From positions 434,001 to 498,000 of the forward strand of contig NZ_ASJC01000001.1 of assembly GCF_000691145.1 (NCBI RefSeq): a DNA stretch of 64,000 nucleotides, in the 5' to 3' direction. The translations under genes and the position numbers were made by a program. Position 1 is the first letter of the stretch. Each line of letters starts with the position of its first letter. Below the pieces are notes generated by a model, which was not told the DNA's origin, did not search any database, and was given only the letters and a program-made list of their open reading frames with translations. Below are positions 43,477 to 52,259 of the stretch, piece after piece. Source of the stretch: Bacillus altitudinis 41KF2b. Its GTDB lineage: Bacteria; Bacillota; Bacilli; Bacillales; Bacillaceae.

Positions 43477-44115
43477 ATGAAAACGAAAATCGCGAAGCAT
43501 TTATTACAAATCAAAGCTGTCTCTTTAAAACCAGACGAACCATTTACATGGGCGAGCGGTATCAAATCACCGATTTACTGTGACAATCGCCTCACCTTGT
43601 CTTATCCTGAGGTCAGAGGAGACATTGCGGAAGGTTTAAAAGACTTGATTCTCACTCATTTTGAAGGAGCGGAAGTTGTCGCAGGTACAGCTACAGCTGG
43701 CATTCCTCATGCGGCATTAGCAGCTGATCGTCTGAACGTACCGATGTGTTATGTAAGAAGTAAACCAAAAGCACACGGAAAAGGAAATCAAATTGAAGGA
43801 GCCGTATCACCTGGACAAAAGGTGGTTGTCGTAGAAGACCTCATCTCAACTGGAGGCAGCGTTCTTGAAGTTGTGGCTGCTCTAGAAGAAGAAGGCTGTG
43901 ACGTACTCGGAGTTGTTGCGATCTTCACTTATGGACTGCCAAAAGCAACTGCGGCTTTTCAAGAGAAAAACATTCCCTATGTCACGCTGACAGACTATGA
44001 CACACTGACAGAAGTGGCACTTGAGCTAAAAGCAATTGAGCCCTCTGCTATGAATAAACTAAAACGCTGGAGACAGGATCCTTCGTCTGAATCTTGGATG
44101 GAAGAAACGGTCTAA
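43477..44115 (+). CDS. pyrE: PyrE, orotate phosphoribosyltransferase
   Basis: Converts orotate and PRPP to OMP. The 212 residues contain [16 protein letters not shown] at the N terminus, [29 protein letters not shown] (flexible catalytic loop) and the PRPP motif [16 protein letters not shown]. It is the last gene of the pyr operon, 7 nt after pyrF, and a terminator follows. Confidence 0.97.
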   Translation: MKTKIAKHLLQIKAVSLKPDEPFTWASGIKSPIYCDNRLTLSYPEVRGDIAEGLKDLILTHFEGAEVVAGTATAGIPHAALAADRLNVPMCYVRSKPKAHGKGNQIEGAVSPGQKVVVVEDLISTGGSVLEVVAALEEEGCDVLGVVAIFTYGLPKATAAFQEKNIPYVTLTDYDTLTEVALELKAIEPSAMNKLKRWRQDPSSESWMEETV

Positions 44116-44132
44116 AAAGCTTGTCCTTTTTT

Positions 44133-44163
44133 AAAAAAGCTGTGCTGCGCTGCACAGTTTTTT
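44133..44163 (+). terminator. Rho-independent terminator after pyrE
   Basis: CTGTGC (44140-44145) pairs with GCACAG (44152-44157), flanked by an A-run before and a T-run after that can extend the stem. It ends the pyr transcription unit. Confidence 0.85.
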
Positions 44164-44229
44164 ATTTGGTTAAAAATAGTAAAATAGACTCAAATTTAAA
44201 TAAAAACTAATCCTATCAATAAAGTCGGG

Positions 44230-44257
44230 TTGACTTTTGTTTGAATTGTGTTAATAT
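44230..44257 (+). promoter_or_regulatory. Predicted sigma-A promoter of the cysH operon
   Basis: TTGACT (44230-44235) and TAATAT (44252-44257) with 16-bp spacing, about 17 nt before the start of the SAM riboswitch. Fits initiation near 44264. Confidence 0.6.
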
Positions 44258-44273
44258 TTAATACAAATTAAAA

Positions 44274-44424
44274 CTCTTATCCAGAGAGGTGGAGGGACTG
44301 GCCCGATGAAGCCCGGCAACCTGCGATTTGCAAGGTGCTACTTCCTGCAAAATGATTCTATTTTGAAAGATAAGGAAATCGTGAGCTTCCTCATCTTTCT
44401 TTCGGACTGAAAGAAAGTTTTTTT
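44274..44424 (+). ncRNA. SAM-I riboswitch (S-box) of the cysH operon
   Basis: Classic S-box landmarks in order: CTTATC-CAGAGAGGTGGAGGGA (44276 onward), CTGGCCCGATGAAGCCCGG, CAACCTGC and AAGGTGCTACTTCC. The expression-platform terminator is CTTTCTTTC (44395-44403) / GAAAGAAAG (44409-44417) with seven T residues. SAM binding should promote termination and shut off sulfate assimilation when methionine/SAM is plentiful. Together with the next small ORF it fills the 526-bp stretch between pyrE and cysH. Confidence 0.96.
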
Positions 44425-44450
44425 ATTTTAACGGTGAGGAGGAAGAGGAG

Positions 44451-44597
44451 ATGGAACTGAAACAAAACCAGGATGAGGACTTAGTGAAGCATATGCAAGA
44501 GCTGATTGGGGATATGAAATTCGGTTCAATTACGTTGATCGTTCAGGACGGTCAAGTGATTCAAGTGGAAAAAAATGAAAAAATCAGATTAAAGTAG
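44451..44597 (+). CDS. Small DUF2292/YezD-like protein
   Basis: A 48-codon frame, ATG 44451 to TAG 44597, with a very strong ribosome binding site (GGTGAGGAGGAAGAGGAG). The product is acidic N-terminally and ends in a short beta-like segment (FGSITLIVQDGQVIQVEKNEKIR). That pattern resembles the small DUF2292/YezD family often found beside sulfate and sulfonate assimilation genes. Function unknown. It is the first gene after the S-box and lies 45 nt before cysH, so it should be co-regulated by SAM. Family assignment is from motif memory and needs a profile search. Confidence 0.75.
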   Translation: MELKQNQDEDLVKHMQELIGDMKFGSITLIVQDGQVIQVEKNEKIRLK

Positions 44598-44642
44598 TGC
44601 GGAGAATAGCAATAGAAGCAGTACTCCGGAAGGGGAGAAACA

Positions 44643-45344
44643 ATGTTAACTTATGAAAATTGGCAAGAGCCGTCCATTACATTTCAAGAGGACGATTTGT
44701 ATAAAGGGGCCCTATCTGTGCTGAAATGGGCGTACGGCCACTATGGTGATCAGCTCGTTTATGCATGCAGTTTTGGCATTGAAGGCATTGTCCTGATCGA
44801 TCTTATTGCAAAAGTAAAAAAAGATGCAAGAATTGTCTTTTTAGATACAGGTCTGCATTTCAAGGAAACATACGACACCATTGATGCAGTTAAGGAAAGA
44901 TATCCTGGTTTAGACATCGTGCTGAAAACACCTGAGCTGACGGTGGGAGAGCAGAATGAGCAGCATGGTGATAAATTATGGGAAACGAATCCTCAAAGCT
45001 GCTGCCATATGAGAAAGGTCATTCCGTTGCAAGAGGCACTATCTGGCTATCCGGCATGGCTGTCTGGTTTAAGAAGAGAGCAGTCGCCTAAACGAGCAGG
45101 TACGAACTTCTTAAATAAGGATGAAAAATTCCAATCAGTCAAAGTATGTCCGCTCATTCACTGGACGTGGAAGGACATATGGAGATATGCGTCTAGAGAG
45201 GATCTTACTTATAATCCGCTGCACGACCAAGGATATCCAAGCATCGGGTGTGCACCTTGTACACAGCCGGCATTTACTGCTGATGATTTGCGTTCTGGAA
45301 GATGGTCAGGGACAGCAAAGACTGAGTGCGGATTACATGAGTAA
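44643..45344 (+). CDS. cysH: CysH, (phospho)adenylylsulfate reductase
   Basis: Reduces activated sulfate (PAPS/APS) to sulfite. The 233 residues carry the PP-loop-like ACSFGIEGIVLIDL, the FLDTGLHFKETYDT segment, SCCHMRKVIPL with a CC pair, the SGLRREQSPKRAG motif and GCAPCTQP with a second cysteine pair, ending in the ECGLHE catalytic cysteine. The CC...CxxC arrangement is that of iron-sulfur APS-type reductases. First large gene of the S-box operon. Confidence 0.95.
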   Translation: MLTYENWQEPSITFQEDDLYKGALSVLKWAYGHYGDQLVYACSFGIEGIVLIDLIAKVKKDARIVFLDTGLHFKETYDTIDAVKERYPGLDIVLKTPELTVGEQNEQHGDKLWETNPQSCCHMRKVIPLQEALSGYPAWLSGLRREQSPKRAGTNFLNKDEKFQSVKVCPLIHWTWKDIWRYASREDLTYNPLHDQGYPSIGCAPCTQPAFTADDLRSGRWSGTAKTECGLHE

Positions 45345-45357
45345 GGGAGCATAATGT

Positions 45358-46422
45358 ATGGAAATCGCCGCAATTTTATTTAGCTTATTCTTTGCTTTAA
45401 ATATTGGCGCAAGCGGAGCAGCTGCTTCGATGGGCATCGCATATGGTTCAGGTGCGATCAAAAAGCCAATATACGCGCTCAGCGTTTGTGCGGTTGGAAT
45501 ATTAGCAGGTTCAGTGATTGGCGGCGGTGAGGTCGTCAAAACGATCAGCTCCGGGATTATGCCGGAATCTGTCATCACACTTGAAATTGTGTGTATCATC
45601 ATTGGCTCGGCCGCATTATCACTTTTCATAGCGAATCTCTTGGCCATTCCTTTATCCACAAGTGAGGTCACAGTAGGAGCTGTGGTCGGTGTGGCAGCCG
45701 CATATAAAGTGCTGTATGTGAAATCGATCTTAGTCATTGTCTCTTTTTGGGTGATTATTCCGATTGTTGCCTTTGTTTTTACCTTTGCTGTTGTCAAAAT
45801 CATCAGATTGTTCCCTAAACGGACGTTATCCAAAAAAGGTACATTGATCTTATCTGTTGTTTTGATTATCAGTGGGTTTTTAGAAGCATTTTCAGCCGGC
45901 ATGAACAATGTCGCCAATGCGGTCGGCCCGCTTGTCGCGTCAGGTGTTTTATCAGTCGGGCAAGGGACCCTTTACGGCGGAATCTTTGTGGCCATTGGGG
46001 CGCTGCTTCTAGGAAGAAGGGTACTAGAAACAAACGGAAAGAAAATTACACGCTATCAAACGGGTGAAGGCATTCTATTATCGAGCACCGGTGCAGGACT
46101 TGTCATCGTCAGCTCTATATTCGGACTCCCTGTTCCCCTTACTCAAATTACCTCATCGTCCATTATTGGGCTAGGTATGGCAAAGGGTGGACCGAACATT
46201 TTTCATAAACATGTTGTGAAAAAAATGCTGAAGGTATGGGTTGTGTCACCTTTCTTATCACTTAGTCTATCTTATTTGCTGGTAAGCCTTTTCTTAAAAG
46301 GAGACTATTACTCTATCTTTATCATGATGAGTGTACTGCTAGCTTCATTAGGTGCACTGAGTCTTATGAAGGCAGTTAAAAATGAGAGCAGCTCGATTCA
46401 TGAACAGGGCGGCGGGATTTAA
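45358..46422 (+). CDS. cysP: CysP, sulfate permease (PiT family)
   Basis: Inorganic phosphate transporter (PiT)-family membrane protein of 354 residues with about 10-11 transmembrane segments. In B. subtilis the protein at this position transports sulfate. The PiT repeats are ALNIGASGAAASMG (N-terminal) and FSAGMNNVANAVGPLVASG (C-terminal), each a version of the GANDVANA signature. Located between cysH and sat, 13 nt after cysH. Confidence 0.93.
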   Translation: MEIAAILFSLFFALNIGASGAAASMGIAYGSGAIKKPIYALSVCAVGILAGSVIGGGEVVKTISSGIMPESVITLEIVCIIIGSAALSLFIANLLAIPLSTSEVTVGAVVGVAAAYKVLYVKSILVIVSFWVIIPIVAFVFTFAVVKIIRLFPKRTLSKKGTLILSVVLIISGFLEAFSAGMNNVANAVGPLVASGVLSVGQGTLYGGIFVAIGALLLGRRVLETNGKKITRYQTGEGILLSSTGAGLVIVSSIFGLPVPLTQITSSSIIGLGMAKGGPNIFHKHVVKKMLKVWVVSPFLSLSLSYLLVSLFLKGDYYSIFIMMSVLLASLGALSLMKAVKNESSSIHEQGGGI

Positions 46423-46479
46423 ATATAAATCCGACTATTAACATCTAATAAATATGAACATTGAGAGGAAGATGAACAA

Positions 46480-47616
46480 ATGAGTTTAACACCACATGGT
46501 GGCGTATTAATTAATCGAGTAAATGAAGAATTTGATCTAAGCACAGCTGCGAAAGAAATTGAGCTGGATGCCATCTCTTTTGCAGACCTTGAACTCATCG
46601 CAATTGGCGGGTATAGTCCAATTGAAGGGTTTTTAACGAAAGCTGATTATGAAGCAGTTGTCAGCAGTATGCGACTAGCAAGTGGTGTCGTTTGGTCTCT
46701 TCCGATTACTTTGCCTGTCACAAAGGAAAAAGCAGCGGAGATCAATCAAGGTGACATTGTTCGTCTATCGTATAATGGAACAGTATACGGGGTCATTGAG
46801 GTGGAAGATCAATACACACCTGATAAGGAAAAAGAAGCAGTGAATGTGTATAAAACAGATGACCGCAATCACCCAGGCGTGAAAAAATTATTTGAACGCG
46901 GTGACACGTATATTGGTGGTAAAATTACACTGACAAAACGCAGTGAAAAACCTTTCCCGCAATTTACGTATGAGCCAGAAGAAACAAGAAAACATTTTAA
47001 AGAAAACGGCTGGAAAACAATTGTCGGTTTCCAAACGAGAAACCCAGTCCATCGTGCGCATGAATACATTCAAAAGACAGCACTGGAAACAGTGGATGGT
47101 CTATTTCTAAATCCACTTGTTGGTGAAACAAAATCTGATGATATTCCAGCAGATGTAAGAATGAAAAGCTATCAAGTGTTACTGAACGGTTATTACCCGA
47201 AAGACCGCGTCTTTTTAGGTGTTTTTCCTGCTGCCATGCGTTATGCTGGACCAAAGGAAGCGATTTTTCATGCGCTTGTGCGTAAAAATTATGGCTGTAC
47301 ACATTTTATTGTCGGCAGAGATCATGCAGGTGTTGGTGATTATTACGGCACATACGAAGCGCAGGAGCTATTTGAACAATTTACAAGCGAAGAAATTGGG
47401 ATCACACCATTAAAATTTGAACACAGCTTTTACTGCAATACATGTGAAGCCATGGCTACACCAAAAACATGCCCACATGATAAAAGCGAACATGTCATTC
47501 TCTCAGGTACAAAGGTTAGAACGATGCTGAGAAATGGTGAATTACCACCGAGCACGTTCAGCCGAAAAGAAGTCATTGAAACATTAATCGAAGGATTAAA
47601 AACGACGGTATCTTAA
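46480..47616 (+). CDS. sat: Sat, sulfate adenylyltransferase (ATP sulfurylase)
   Basis: Makes adenylylsulfate (APS) from sulfate and ATP. The 378 residues show the [16 protein letters not shown] motif (QxRN and HxxH), [21 protein letters not shown] (written in part), [28 protein letters not shown] and a [15 protein letters not shown] cysteine cluster. Stand-alone type, without a fused APS kinase domain. The ATG follows GAGAGGAAG. Confidence 0.97.
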   Translation: MSLTPHGGVLINRVNEEFDLSTAAKEIELDAISFADLELIAIGGYSPIEGFLTKADYEAVVSSMRLASGVVWSLPITLPVTKEKAAEINQGDIVRLSYNGTVYGVIEVEDQYTPDKEKEAVNVYKTDDRNHPGVKKLFERGDTYIGGKITLTKRSEKPFPQFTYEPEETRKHFKENGWKTIVGFQTRNPVHRAHEYIQKTALETVDGLFLNPLVGETKSDDIPADVRMKSYQVLLNGYYPKDRVFLGVFPAAMRYAGPKEAIFHALVRKNYGCTHFIVGRDHAGVGDYYGTYEAQELFEQFTSEEIGITPLKFEHSFYCNTCEAMATPKTCPHDKSEHVILSGTKVRTMLRNGELPPSTFSRKEVIETLIEGLKTTVS

Positions 47617-47629
47617 AGGAGGATATGAC

Positions 47630-48223
47630 ATGAGCAACGAACATATCGTGTGGCATGATTCATCTATTACTAAAAAAGAATATCAACAGAAAAACAACCA
47701 TACAAGCGGGATCATTTGGCTGACAGGTCTAAGCGGTTCAGGTAAATCGACGATCGCCAACGCAGCGGCTCGAGAGCTGTTTGAACAGGGGTACCAAGTG
47801 ACAGTTCTTGATGGCGATAATGTACGCCATGGACTCAATAAAGACTTAGGCTTTTCAGATGACGACAGAAAAGAGAACATTCGGCGCATCGGTGAAGTGG
47901 CGAAATTATTTGTTGAGCAAGGAACGATTGTTATTACTGCTTTTATTTCACCATTTCAAGAAGACCGCCAAATCGTAAGACAGTTAGTCGAAGACGGAGA
48001 ATTTCACGAAGTGTTTGTGAAATGTGATCTGAACGTGTGTGAAGAGCGTGATCCAAAGGGGTTATATAAAAAAGCAAGAAACGGCGAAATTCCATTTTTC
48101 ACGGGAATCGATTCACCATACGAAGAGCCAGCTGCGCCTGAGCTCGTCCTAGATACAGGTGAATTATCACGCGAGGAGTCAAAACAGCGCCTTGTTGATT
48201 ATGTAAAGGATAAAACGAAATAA
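47630..48223 (+). CDS. cysC: CysC, adenylylsulfate kinase
   Basis: Phosphorylates APS to PAPS. The 197 residues have the Walker A motif [29 protein letters not shown], the SPF-containing [12 protein letters not shown], and [14 protein letters not shown] before GIDSPYE, all standard for APS kinases. The ATG follows AAAGGAGGATA, 13 nt after sat. Confidence 0.97.
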   Translation: MSNEHIVWHDSSITKKEYQQKNNHTSGIIWLTGLSGSGKSTIANAAARELFEQGYQVTVLDGDNVRHGLNKDLGFSDDDRKENIRRIGEVAKLFVEQGTIVITAFISPFQEDRQIVRQLVEDGEFHEVFVKCDLNVCEERDPKGLYKKARNGEIPFFTGIDSPYEEPAAPELVLDTGELSREESKQRLVDYVKDKTK

Positions 48224-48251
48224 TCGCCTGATGGCAGGGGGAGAAAGCAAG

Positions 48252-49007
48252 ATGGGGAAAGTATACATTGTTGGTGCCGGACCGGGTGACCCAGACTTAA
48301 TTACGCTAAAGGCCCATAAGGCAATACAGCAGGCAGATGTCATTTTATATGATCGTCTTGTCAATCAAGAGATTCTTGCCCATGCCAAACCGGAGGCGGA
48401 GTTGATCTATTGCGGCAAACTGCCGAATCATCATACGATGAGACAGGAAGCGATTAACGAAGCGCTTGTTGCTCATGCGAAGGAAGGGAACATAGTCGTT
48501 CGTCTAAAAGGCGGTGATCCCTTTGTATTTGGCCGTGGCGGTGAAGAAATCGAATGCTTAGCTGAGCATGGTATTCCATATGAAGTTGTCCCGGGGATTA
48601 CTTCTGGCATTGCAGCCGCTGCTTATGCAGGCATTCCAGTCACGCACCGAGAATTCAGCTCGAATGTTGCGTTTGTGACAGGGCATTATCAAAAGGATGA
48701 ACATTTTGAAGAAAAGTGGGAAGCGCTGGCGACGGGGATTGATACCCTTGTCATTTACATGGGCGTCAAAAACGTGGAAAGAGTTCAGCGGCTGCTTTTG
48801 AAAAATGGGCGGAATCCTGAAACCCCAGCTGCGTTTATTCACTGGGGAACGACCACAAGGCAAAAGACGACTTGCTGCACGGTGGCGACACTATCTGAAA
48901 CGGTTGAAAAAGAAGGGATCGAGCACCCAAGTTTAATCGTGGTAGGAGATGTCGTTCACTTTCATCAAAAGTTGAACTGGTTTGAACCAGCACTGATTGA
49001 GAAATGA
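48252..49007 (+). CDS. sumT: SumT (YlnD), uroporphyrinogen-III C-methyltransferase
   Basis: SAM-dependent bis-methylation of uroporphyrinogen III to precorrin-2, the first step to siroheme, the sulfite reductase cofactor. The 251 residues show VYIVGAGPGDPDLITLKA, ILYDRLVN, VRLKGGDPFVFGRGGEE, VVPGITSGIAAAAYAGIPVTHR (written in part) and TLVIYMGVKN. An ATG at 48231 is in frame, but GGGGGAG at 48237-48243 serves ATG 48252, which gives the standard N terminus. Its presence in a SAM-regulated operon fits its SAM use. Confidence 0.94.
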   Translation: MGKVYIVGAGPGDPDLITLKAHKAIQQADVILYDRLVNQEILAHAKPEAELIYCGKLPNHHTMRQEAINEALVAHAKEGNIVVRLKGGDPFVFGRGGEEIECLAEHGIPYEVVPGITSGIAAAAYAGIPVTHREFSSNVAFVTGHYQKDEHFEEKWEALATGIDTLVIYMGVKNVERVQRLLLKNGRNPETPAAFIHWGTTTRQKTTCCTVATLSETVEKEGIEHPSLIVVGDVVHFHQKLNWFEPALIEK

Positions 49008-49017
49008 AAACAAAGAT

Positions 49018-49048
49018 GAAAAGACACGTGTGGACATCGTGTCTTTTC
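49018..49048 (+). other. Intra-operon 11-bp hairpin between sumT and sirB
   Basis: GAAAAGACACG (49018-49028) and CGTGTCTTTTC (49038-49048) form a perfect stem with a 9-nt loop. The descending arm carries CTTTTC but no long T-run follows. It may attenuate or protect the mRNA within the operon. Confidence 0.5.
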
Positions 49049-49083
49049 GTCTGAATAAAACTAAGGTTGCAAGGAGGAGTCAA

Positions 49084-49869
49084 ATGAAACAAGCTGTCCT
49101 TTATGTTGGGCATGGAAGCAGGGTAAAAGAAGCACAGGATAAAGCCATTTCTTTTATGAAAAGCTGTATGCCGTTAGTGGAAGCAGATATCCAAGAAATT
49201 TGTTTTTTAGAGTTGACAGACCCTTCAATCGAAGAAGGGTTTGAGACTTGTGTACAAAAAGGAGCAACCCACATTGCGATCGTCCCGCTCCTCCTTTTAA
49301 CTGCCATGCATGCCAAATCAGATATTCCAGATGAGATTGTGAAAGTACAAAAACGTTTCCCACAAGTGAAGGTGACATATGGAAGACCTATAGGCGTGAA
49401 CCAAGAAGTCACGAAAGCGGTTATCGCAAGGATTGAAGAAGCTGGATACAAGGGAGAGCGTGCAAAAATTCTCTTAATTGGCCGTGGAAGCTCTGATCCA
49501 GATGTAAAGCGGGATGTGTTTGGCATTGCAGATGATGTCCGAAGCATGTTGCCTTGTGCAGAGGTTTTTCCGTGTTTTATTACAGCGTGTGAACCGAATT
49601 ATCGTGACGTCTTAGCACAGTTAACAGTAGATGGCGATACGCCTGTCTATCTCGTGCCTTATCTTTTATTTACCGGCATTTTAATGAAAGAGATTGAGAG
49701 TGAAGCGAATCAGGCGAGAGAGCGGCTGCGAGATGTCCATGTCTGCCGGTATATTGGGTTTCATCCCCATGTAAAAGCAGCTTATATTGAACGTGTGCAG
49801 GAAACCATCTTAAACAAAGAGGATGCGTTTCGTTTTCAAGGAGAAAGCCATGCTTCCAGTTCATCTTGA
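49084..49869 (+). CDS. sirB: SirB (YlnE), sirohydrochlorin ferrochelatase
   Basis: Inserts Fe2+ into sirohydrochlorin to give siroheme. The 261 residues carry the CbiX/SirB motif YVGHGSRVKEAQDKA with the metal-ligand His. The second half repeats the fold with LLIGRGSSDPDV, EVFPCFITACEPNY and VYLVPYLLFTGILMKEI. The frame is open upstream, but AAGGAGGAG directly before ATG 49084 fixes the start. It overlaps sirC by 20 nt. Confidence 0.93.
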   Translation: MKQAVLYVGHGSRVKEAQDKAISFMKSCMPLVEADIQEICFLELTDPSIEEGFETCVQKGATHIAIVPLLLLTAMHAKSDIPDEIVKVQKRFPQVKVTYGRPIGVNQEVTKAVIARIEEAGYKGERAKILLIGRGSSDPDVKRDVFGIADDVRSMLPCAEVFPCFITACEPNYRDVLAQLTVDGDTPVYLVPYLLFTGILMKEIESEANQARERLRDVHVCRYIGFHPHVKAAYIERVQETILNKEDAFRFQGESHASSSS

Positions 49870-50353
49870 TCTAACCAATAAACACGTGCTAATTGCCGGC
49901 GGTGGAAGGATTGCGGCTAGAAGGACGAGTGCGCTATGTATGGAGCCATGCAGCATAACCATTGTGAGCCCTGACATTTGTGATGAAATGGCGAATCTCA
50001 TTGAGACATATCAGCTGACTTGGAAGAAAAAGAAAGTGGATGCGGAAGATGTAAAGGATGCTTTTTTAATTGTTGCTGCTACAGATGATGCTTCAGTAAA
50101 CGAGTGGATGACGCAATCAGCGCTTCCTCATCAGCTTGTCAACTGTGTGAGCCAGTCAGAGCTAGGCAATGTGATTGTGCCAAAGGTTGTAAGGGCAGGA
50201 AAAGTGACAATTTCCGTATCTACGAGTGGTGCAAGCCCAGCCCGCACTAAACAGCTGGCTGCGGCCATTGAGACCTTGCTTGAACAAGAGGATGTAGATG
50301 CACTGGATGAGCTCTATATAGAAAGAAAAAAAAGACAAAGAAAAAGCCGATAA
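49850..50353 (+). CDS. sirC: SirC (YlnF), precorrin-2 dehydrogenase
   Basis: NAD-dependent oxidation of precorrin-2 to sirohydrochlorin. The 167 residues begin LPVHLDLTNKHVLIAGGG, a Rossmann GGGxxAxR motif (GGGRIAARR). They include FLIVAATDDASVNEWM, NCVSQSELGNVIVPKVVRAGKV (written in part) and the ISVSTSGASPARTKQLA signature. Shorter than the CysG dehydrogenase-chelatase module, as in other stand-alone SirC proteins. ATG 49850 lies inside the sirB end after AAGGAGAAA. Last gene of the S-box operon. Confidence 0.92.
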   Translation: MLPVHLDLTNKHVLIAGGGRIAARRTSALCMEPCSITIVSPDICDEMANLIETYQLTWKKKKVDAEDVKDAFLIVAATDDASVNEWMTQSALPHQLVNCVSQSELGNVIVPKVVRAGKVTISVSTSGASPARTKQLAAAIETLLEQEDVDALDELYIERKKRQRKSR

Positions 50354-50387
50354 AATCTCATCTAAAGATTTAATCGGCTCTTTTTTA
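50344..50387. terminator. Bidirectional terminator between sirC and rqcH
   Basis: AGCCGAT (50345-50351) pairs with ATCGGCT (50373-50379), and AAATCT (50353-50358) with AGATTT (50366-50371). A T-run follows on the + strand (50381-50386) and an A-run precedes (50341-50345), so it can serve both the sirC and the oppositely oriented rqcH transcripts. Confidence 0.88.
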
Positions 50388-52094
50388 TTTTCTCAGCTTT
50401 AGGACAACATCCTCATCAGGCGTCACAAATAATGTTTGCTGCTGATCATATGTGACAAAGCCCGGTTTTGCTCCGTTTGGTTTTTTCACATGCCGGATTT
50501 TCGTATAATCGACAGGGACGGAGCTTGATTCTTTTGCCTTCGAGAAGTAGGCAGCAATTTGTGCCGCTTCAAGCAAGGTTTGTTCATCAGGCGCTTTGTG
50601 ACGAATGACAACATGTGATCCAGGAATATCCTTTGTGTGCAGCCAAATGTCATCACGAGCTGCCGCCTTTGTGGTCAAATATTCGTTTTGCTTGTTGTTT
50701 TTTCCAACGAGAATCGGAACACCTTGAGAAGATTCATATGCTTCAAGCTGAATGGCCGATGGTTTTTTCTTTTTGGCGTTGCGTTTTTGTTTGGGACGCA
50801 AATATTTTCCTTCCACCAGTTCTTCTCTTATTTCCTCTAAATCTTTTGGTGAGGCAGAGGACAGCTGCTGGATCAGCTCGTCAAAATAAACAATTTCTTC
50901 ATGTGTTCGCTCAATTTGTTCATTTACGGCCTCTACTGCATTTTTTGCCTTTTGGTATTTTGTAAAATACGCTTGTGCATTTTCAGAAGGGGTTTTGTTT
51001 GTTTTGAGCGGGATCGTGATCTCTCCGCCTTCTTCATCATAATAATTGATGACAGTCGCTTCTTTATCCCCTTTTTTAATTGCATATATATTGGCAGTAA
51101 GCAATTCACCATAAAGCTGGTACTTATGCGCATTTTGAGATTCTTCAAGTGTTCTTGTTAGTTTTTTTAGCTTGTTTTCATTTTTCTTTTTTTCATTCGC
51201 AACAAAACGTTCAAGATCAGCCGCCTGCTGTTTGACTCTGTCTCTTTCAGCTTTTCCGAAATAAAAGCGGTCAAGCAGCTCGCTAAGAGAATCAAACGTC
51301 TTCATGTCACCATCGACGTGCTGAAGTTCTAATAAATAAAAATACTCTTTCCCATCTTTTCTCGTGAGCTGAGGGGTAAAAGAATGCGCCTGAATGAGCT
51401 GAAACATCTCGAGCAATGTACTTGGAATCGTTTCCTGATTGGCAAGACCGGCCCTGTGGACAGCTTCCTTAGCAAACAGCGGAGAAACCCCAGAGAATGT
51501 ATCGACAATTTGATTGGCGATTTTCCCTTCTTGAAAACGTAAATGCTTTAAAATATCTTCCTTCGTCACGTCAAAAGGATTCAGCTTTTGCTGTGCCGGC
51601 GGCAGAAGATATTGATGTCCTGGTAGCACCGTTCGATAGCTGTTCACAGATGGAGAAAGATGTTTCAGTCCGTCAATGATCTGCTCCGTTTCGTCCTCCA
51701 CGAGAATCAAGTTGCTGTGCCGGCCCATAATTTCAATATATAGCTTACGGGTTTGTTCATCGCCAATTTCATTTCGGCTTCGCACGTGCAGCACGATCAC
51801 CCGATCTAACCCAATTTGTTCAAAACGTTCAATGAACCCACCCTCAAGATGTTTTCTGAGAAGCATACAAAACATTGGCGGTTCGCTCGGATTATCATCA
51901 TGGTGCTCAGTGAGCTGTACCCTTGCATAGCTCGGGTGAGCGGATAAAAGCAGCTTATGATTCTTCCCCTTTGACCGGATATGAAAAATCAACTCATGCT
52001 TGTATGGCTGATGTATTTTCGAAATTCTTCCGCCAGTTAATGTTTCTTGCAATTCATTAGTCATACCGTATGTAAAAATGCCGTCAAATGACAT
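50385..52094 (-). CDS. rqcH: RqcH (YloA), ribosome-associated quality control / alanine-tailing protein
   Basis: NFACT-family protein (569 residues) that binds stalled 50S-peptidyl-tRNA and directs C-terminal alanine tailing. It was earlier described as a fibronectin-binding protein. Order: NFACT-N domain (about 1-250), helical/coiled-coil middle (about 290-430, with [24 protein letters not shown], written in part) and NFACT-R domain with [34 protein letters not shown] (written in part). The ATG at 52094 (complement) has GAGGGTG 8 nt upstream. It is the only minus-strand gene in the window and diverges from yloB. Confidence 0.95.
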   Translation of the reverse strand: MSFDGIFTYGMTNELQETLTGGRISKIHQPYKHELIFHIRSKGKNHKLLLSAHPSYARVQLTEHHDDNPSEPPMFCMLLRKHLEGGFIERFEQIGLDRVIVLHVRSRNEIGDEQTRKLYIEIMGRHSNLILVEDETEQIIDGLKHLSPSVNSYRTVLPGHQYLLPPAQQKLNPFDVTKEDILKHLRFQEGKIANQIVDTFSGVSPLFAKEAVHRAGLANQETIPSTLLEMFQLIQAHSFTPQLTRKDGKEYFYLLELQHVDGDMKTFDSLSELLDRFYFGKAERDRVKQQAADLERFVANEKKKNENKLKKLTRTLEESQNAHKYQLYGELLTANIYAIKKGDKEATVINYYDEEGGEITIPLKTNKTPSENAQAYFTKYQKAKNAVEAVNEQIERTHEEIVYFDELIQQLSSASPKDLEEIREELVEGKYLRPKQKRNAKKKKPSAIQLEAYESSQGVPILVGKNNKQNEYLTTKAAARDDIWLHTKDIPGSHVVIRHKAPDEQTLLEAAQIAAYFSKAKESSSVPVDYTKIRHVKKPNGAKPGFVTYDQQQTLFVTPDEDVVLKLRK

Positions 52095-52259
52095 GTTGGA
52101 TACACCCTCTTCTTTCACACAAATCTACTGAAAGAACCTTACGTTTTCTCGTTCTTTAGGCAGTCTTATTATTATAGCATGATTTAGGACGAGTCTGAAT
52201 AAACTGGCTTATAGAACACTGCATAAGAGAGAGAACAAAAGAGGAGTGGACGAGGTCAA

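Noticed and set aside
45333-45917. 194-codon minus-strand open frame opposite cysP
   Set aside because: Antisense to a clear PiT-family transporter gene; the composition reflects the complement of membrane-helix codons.
50385-52094. Minus-strand rqcH considered as a recent insertion among + strand genes
   Set aside because: The same gene in the same neighbourhood is known in B. subtilis (yloA beside yloB), so the orientation is ancestral.
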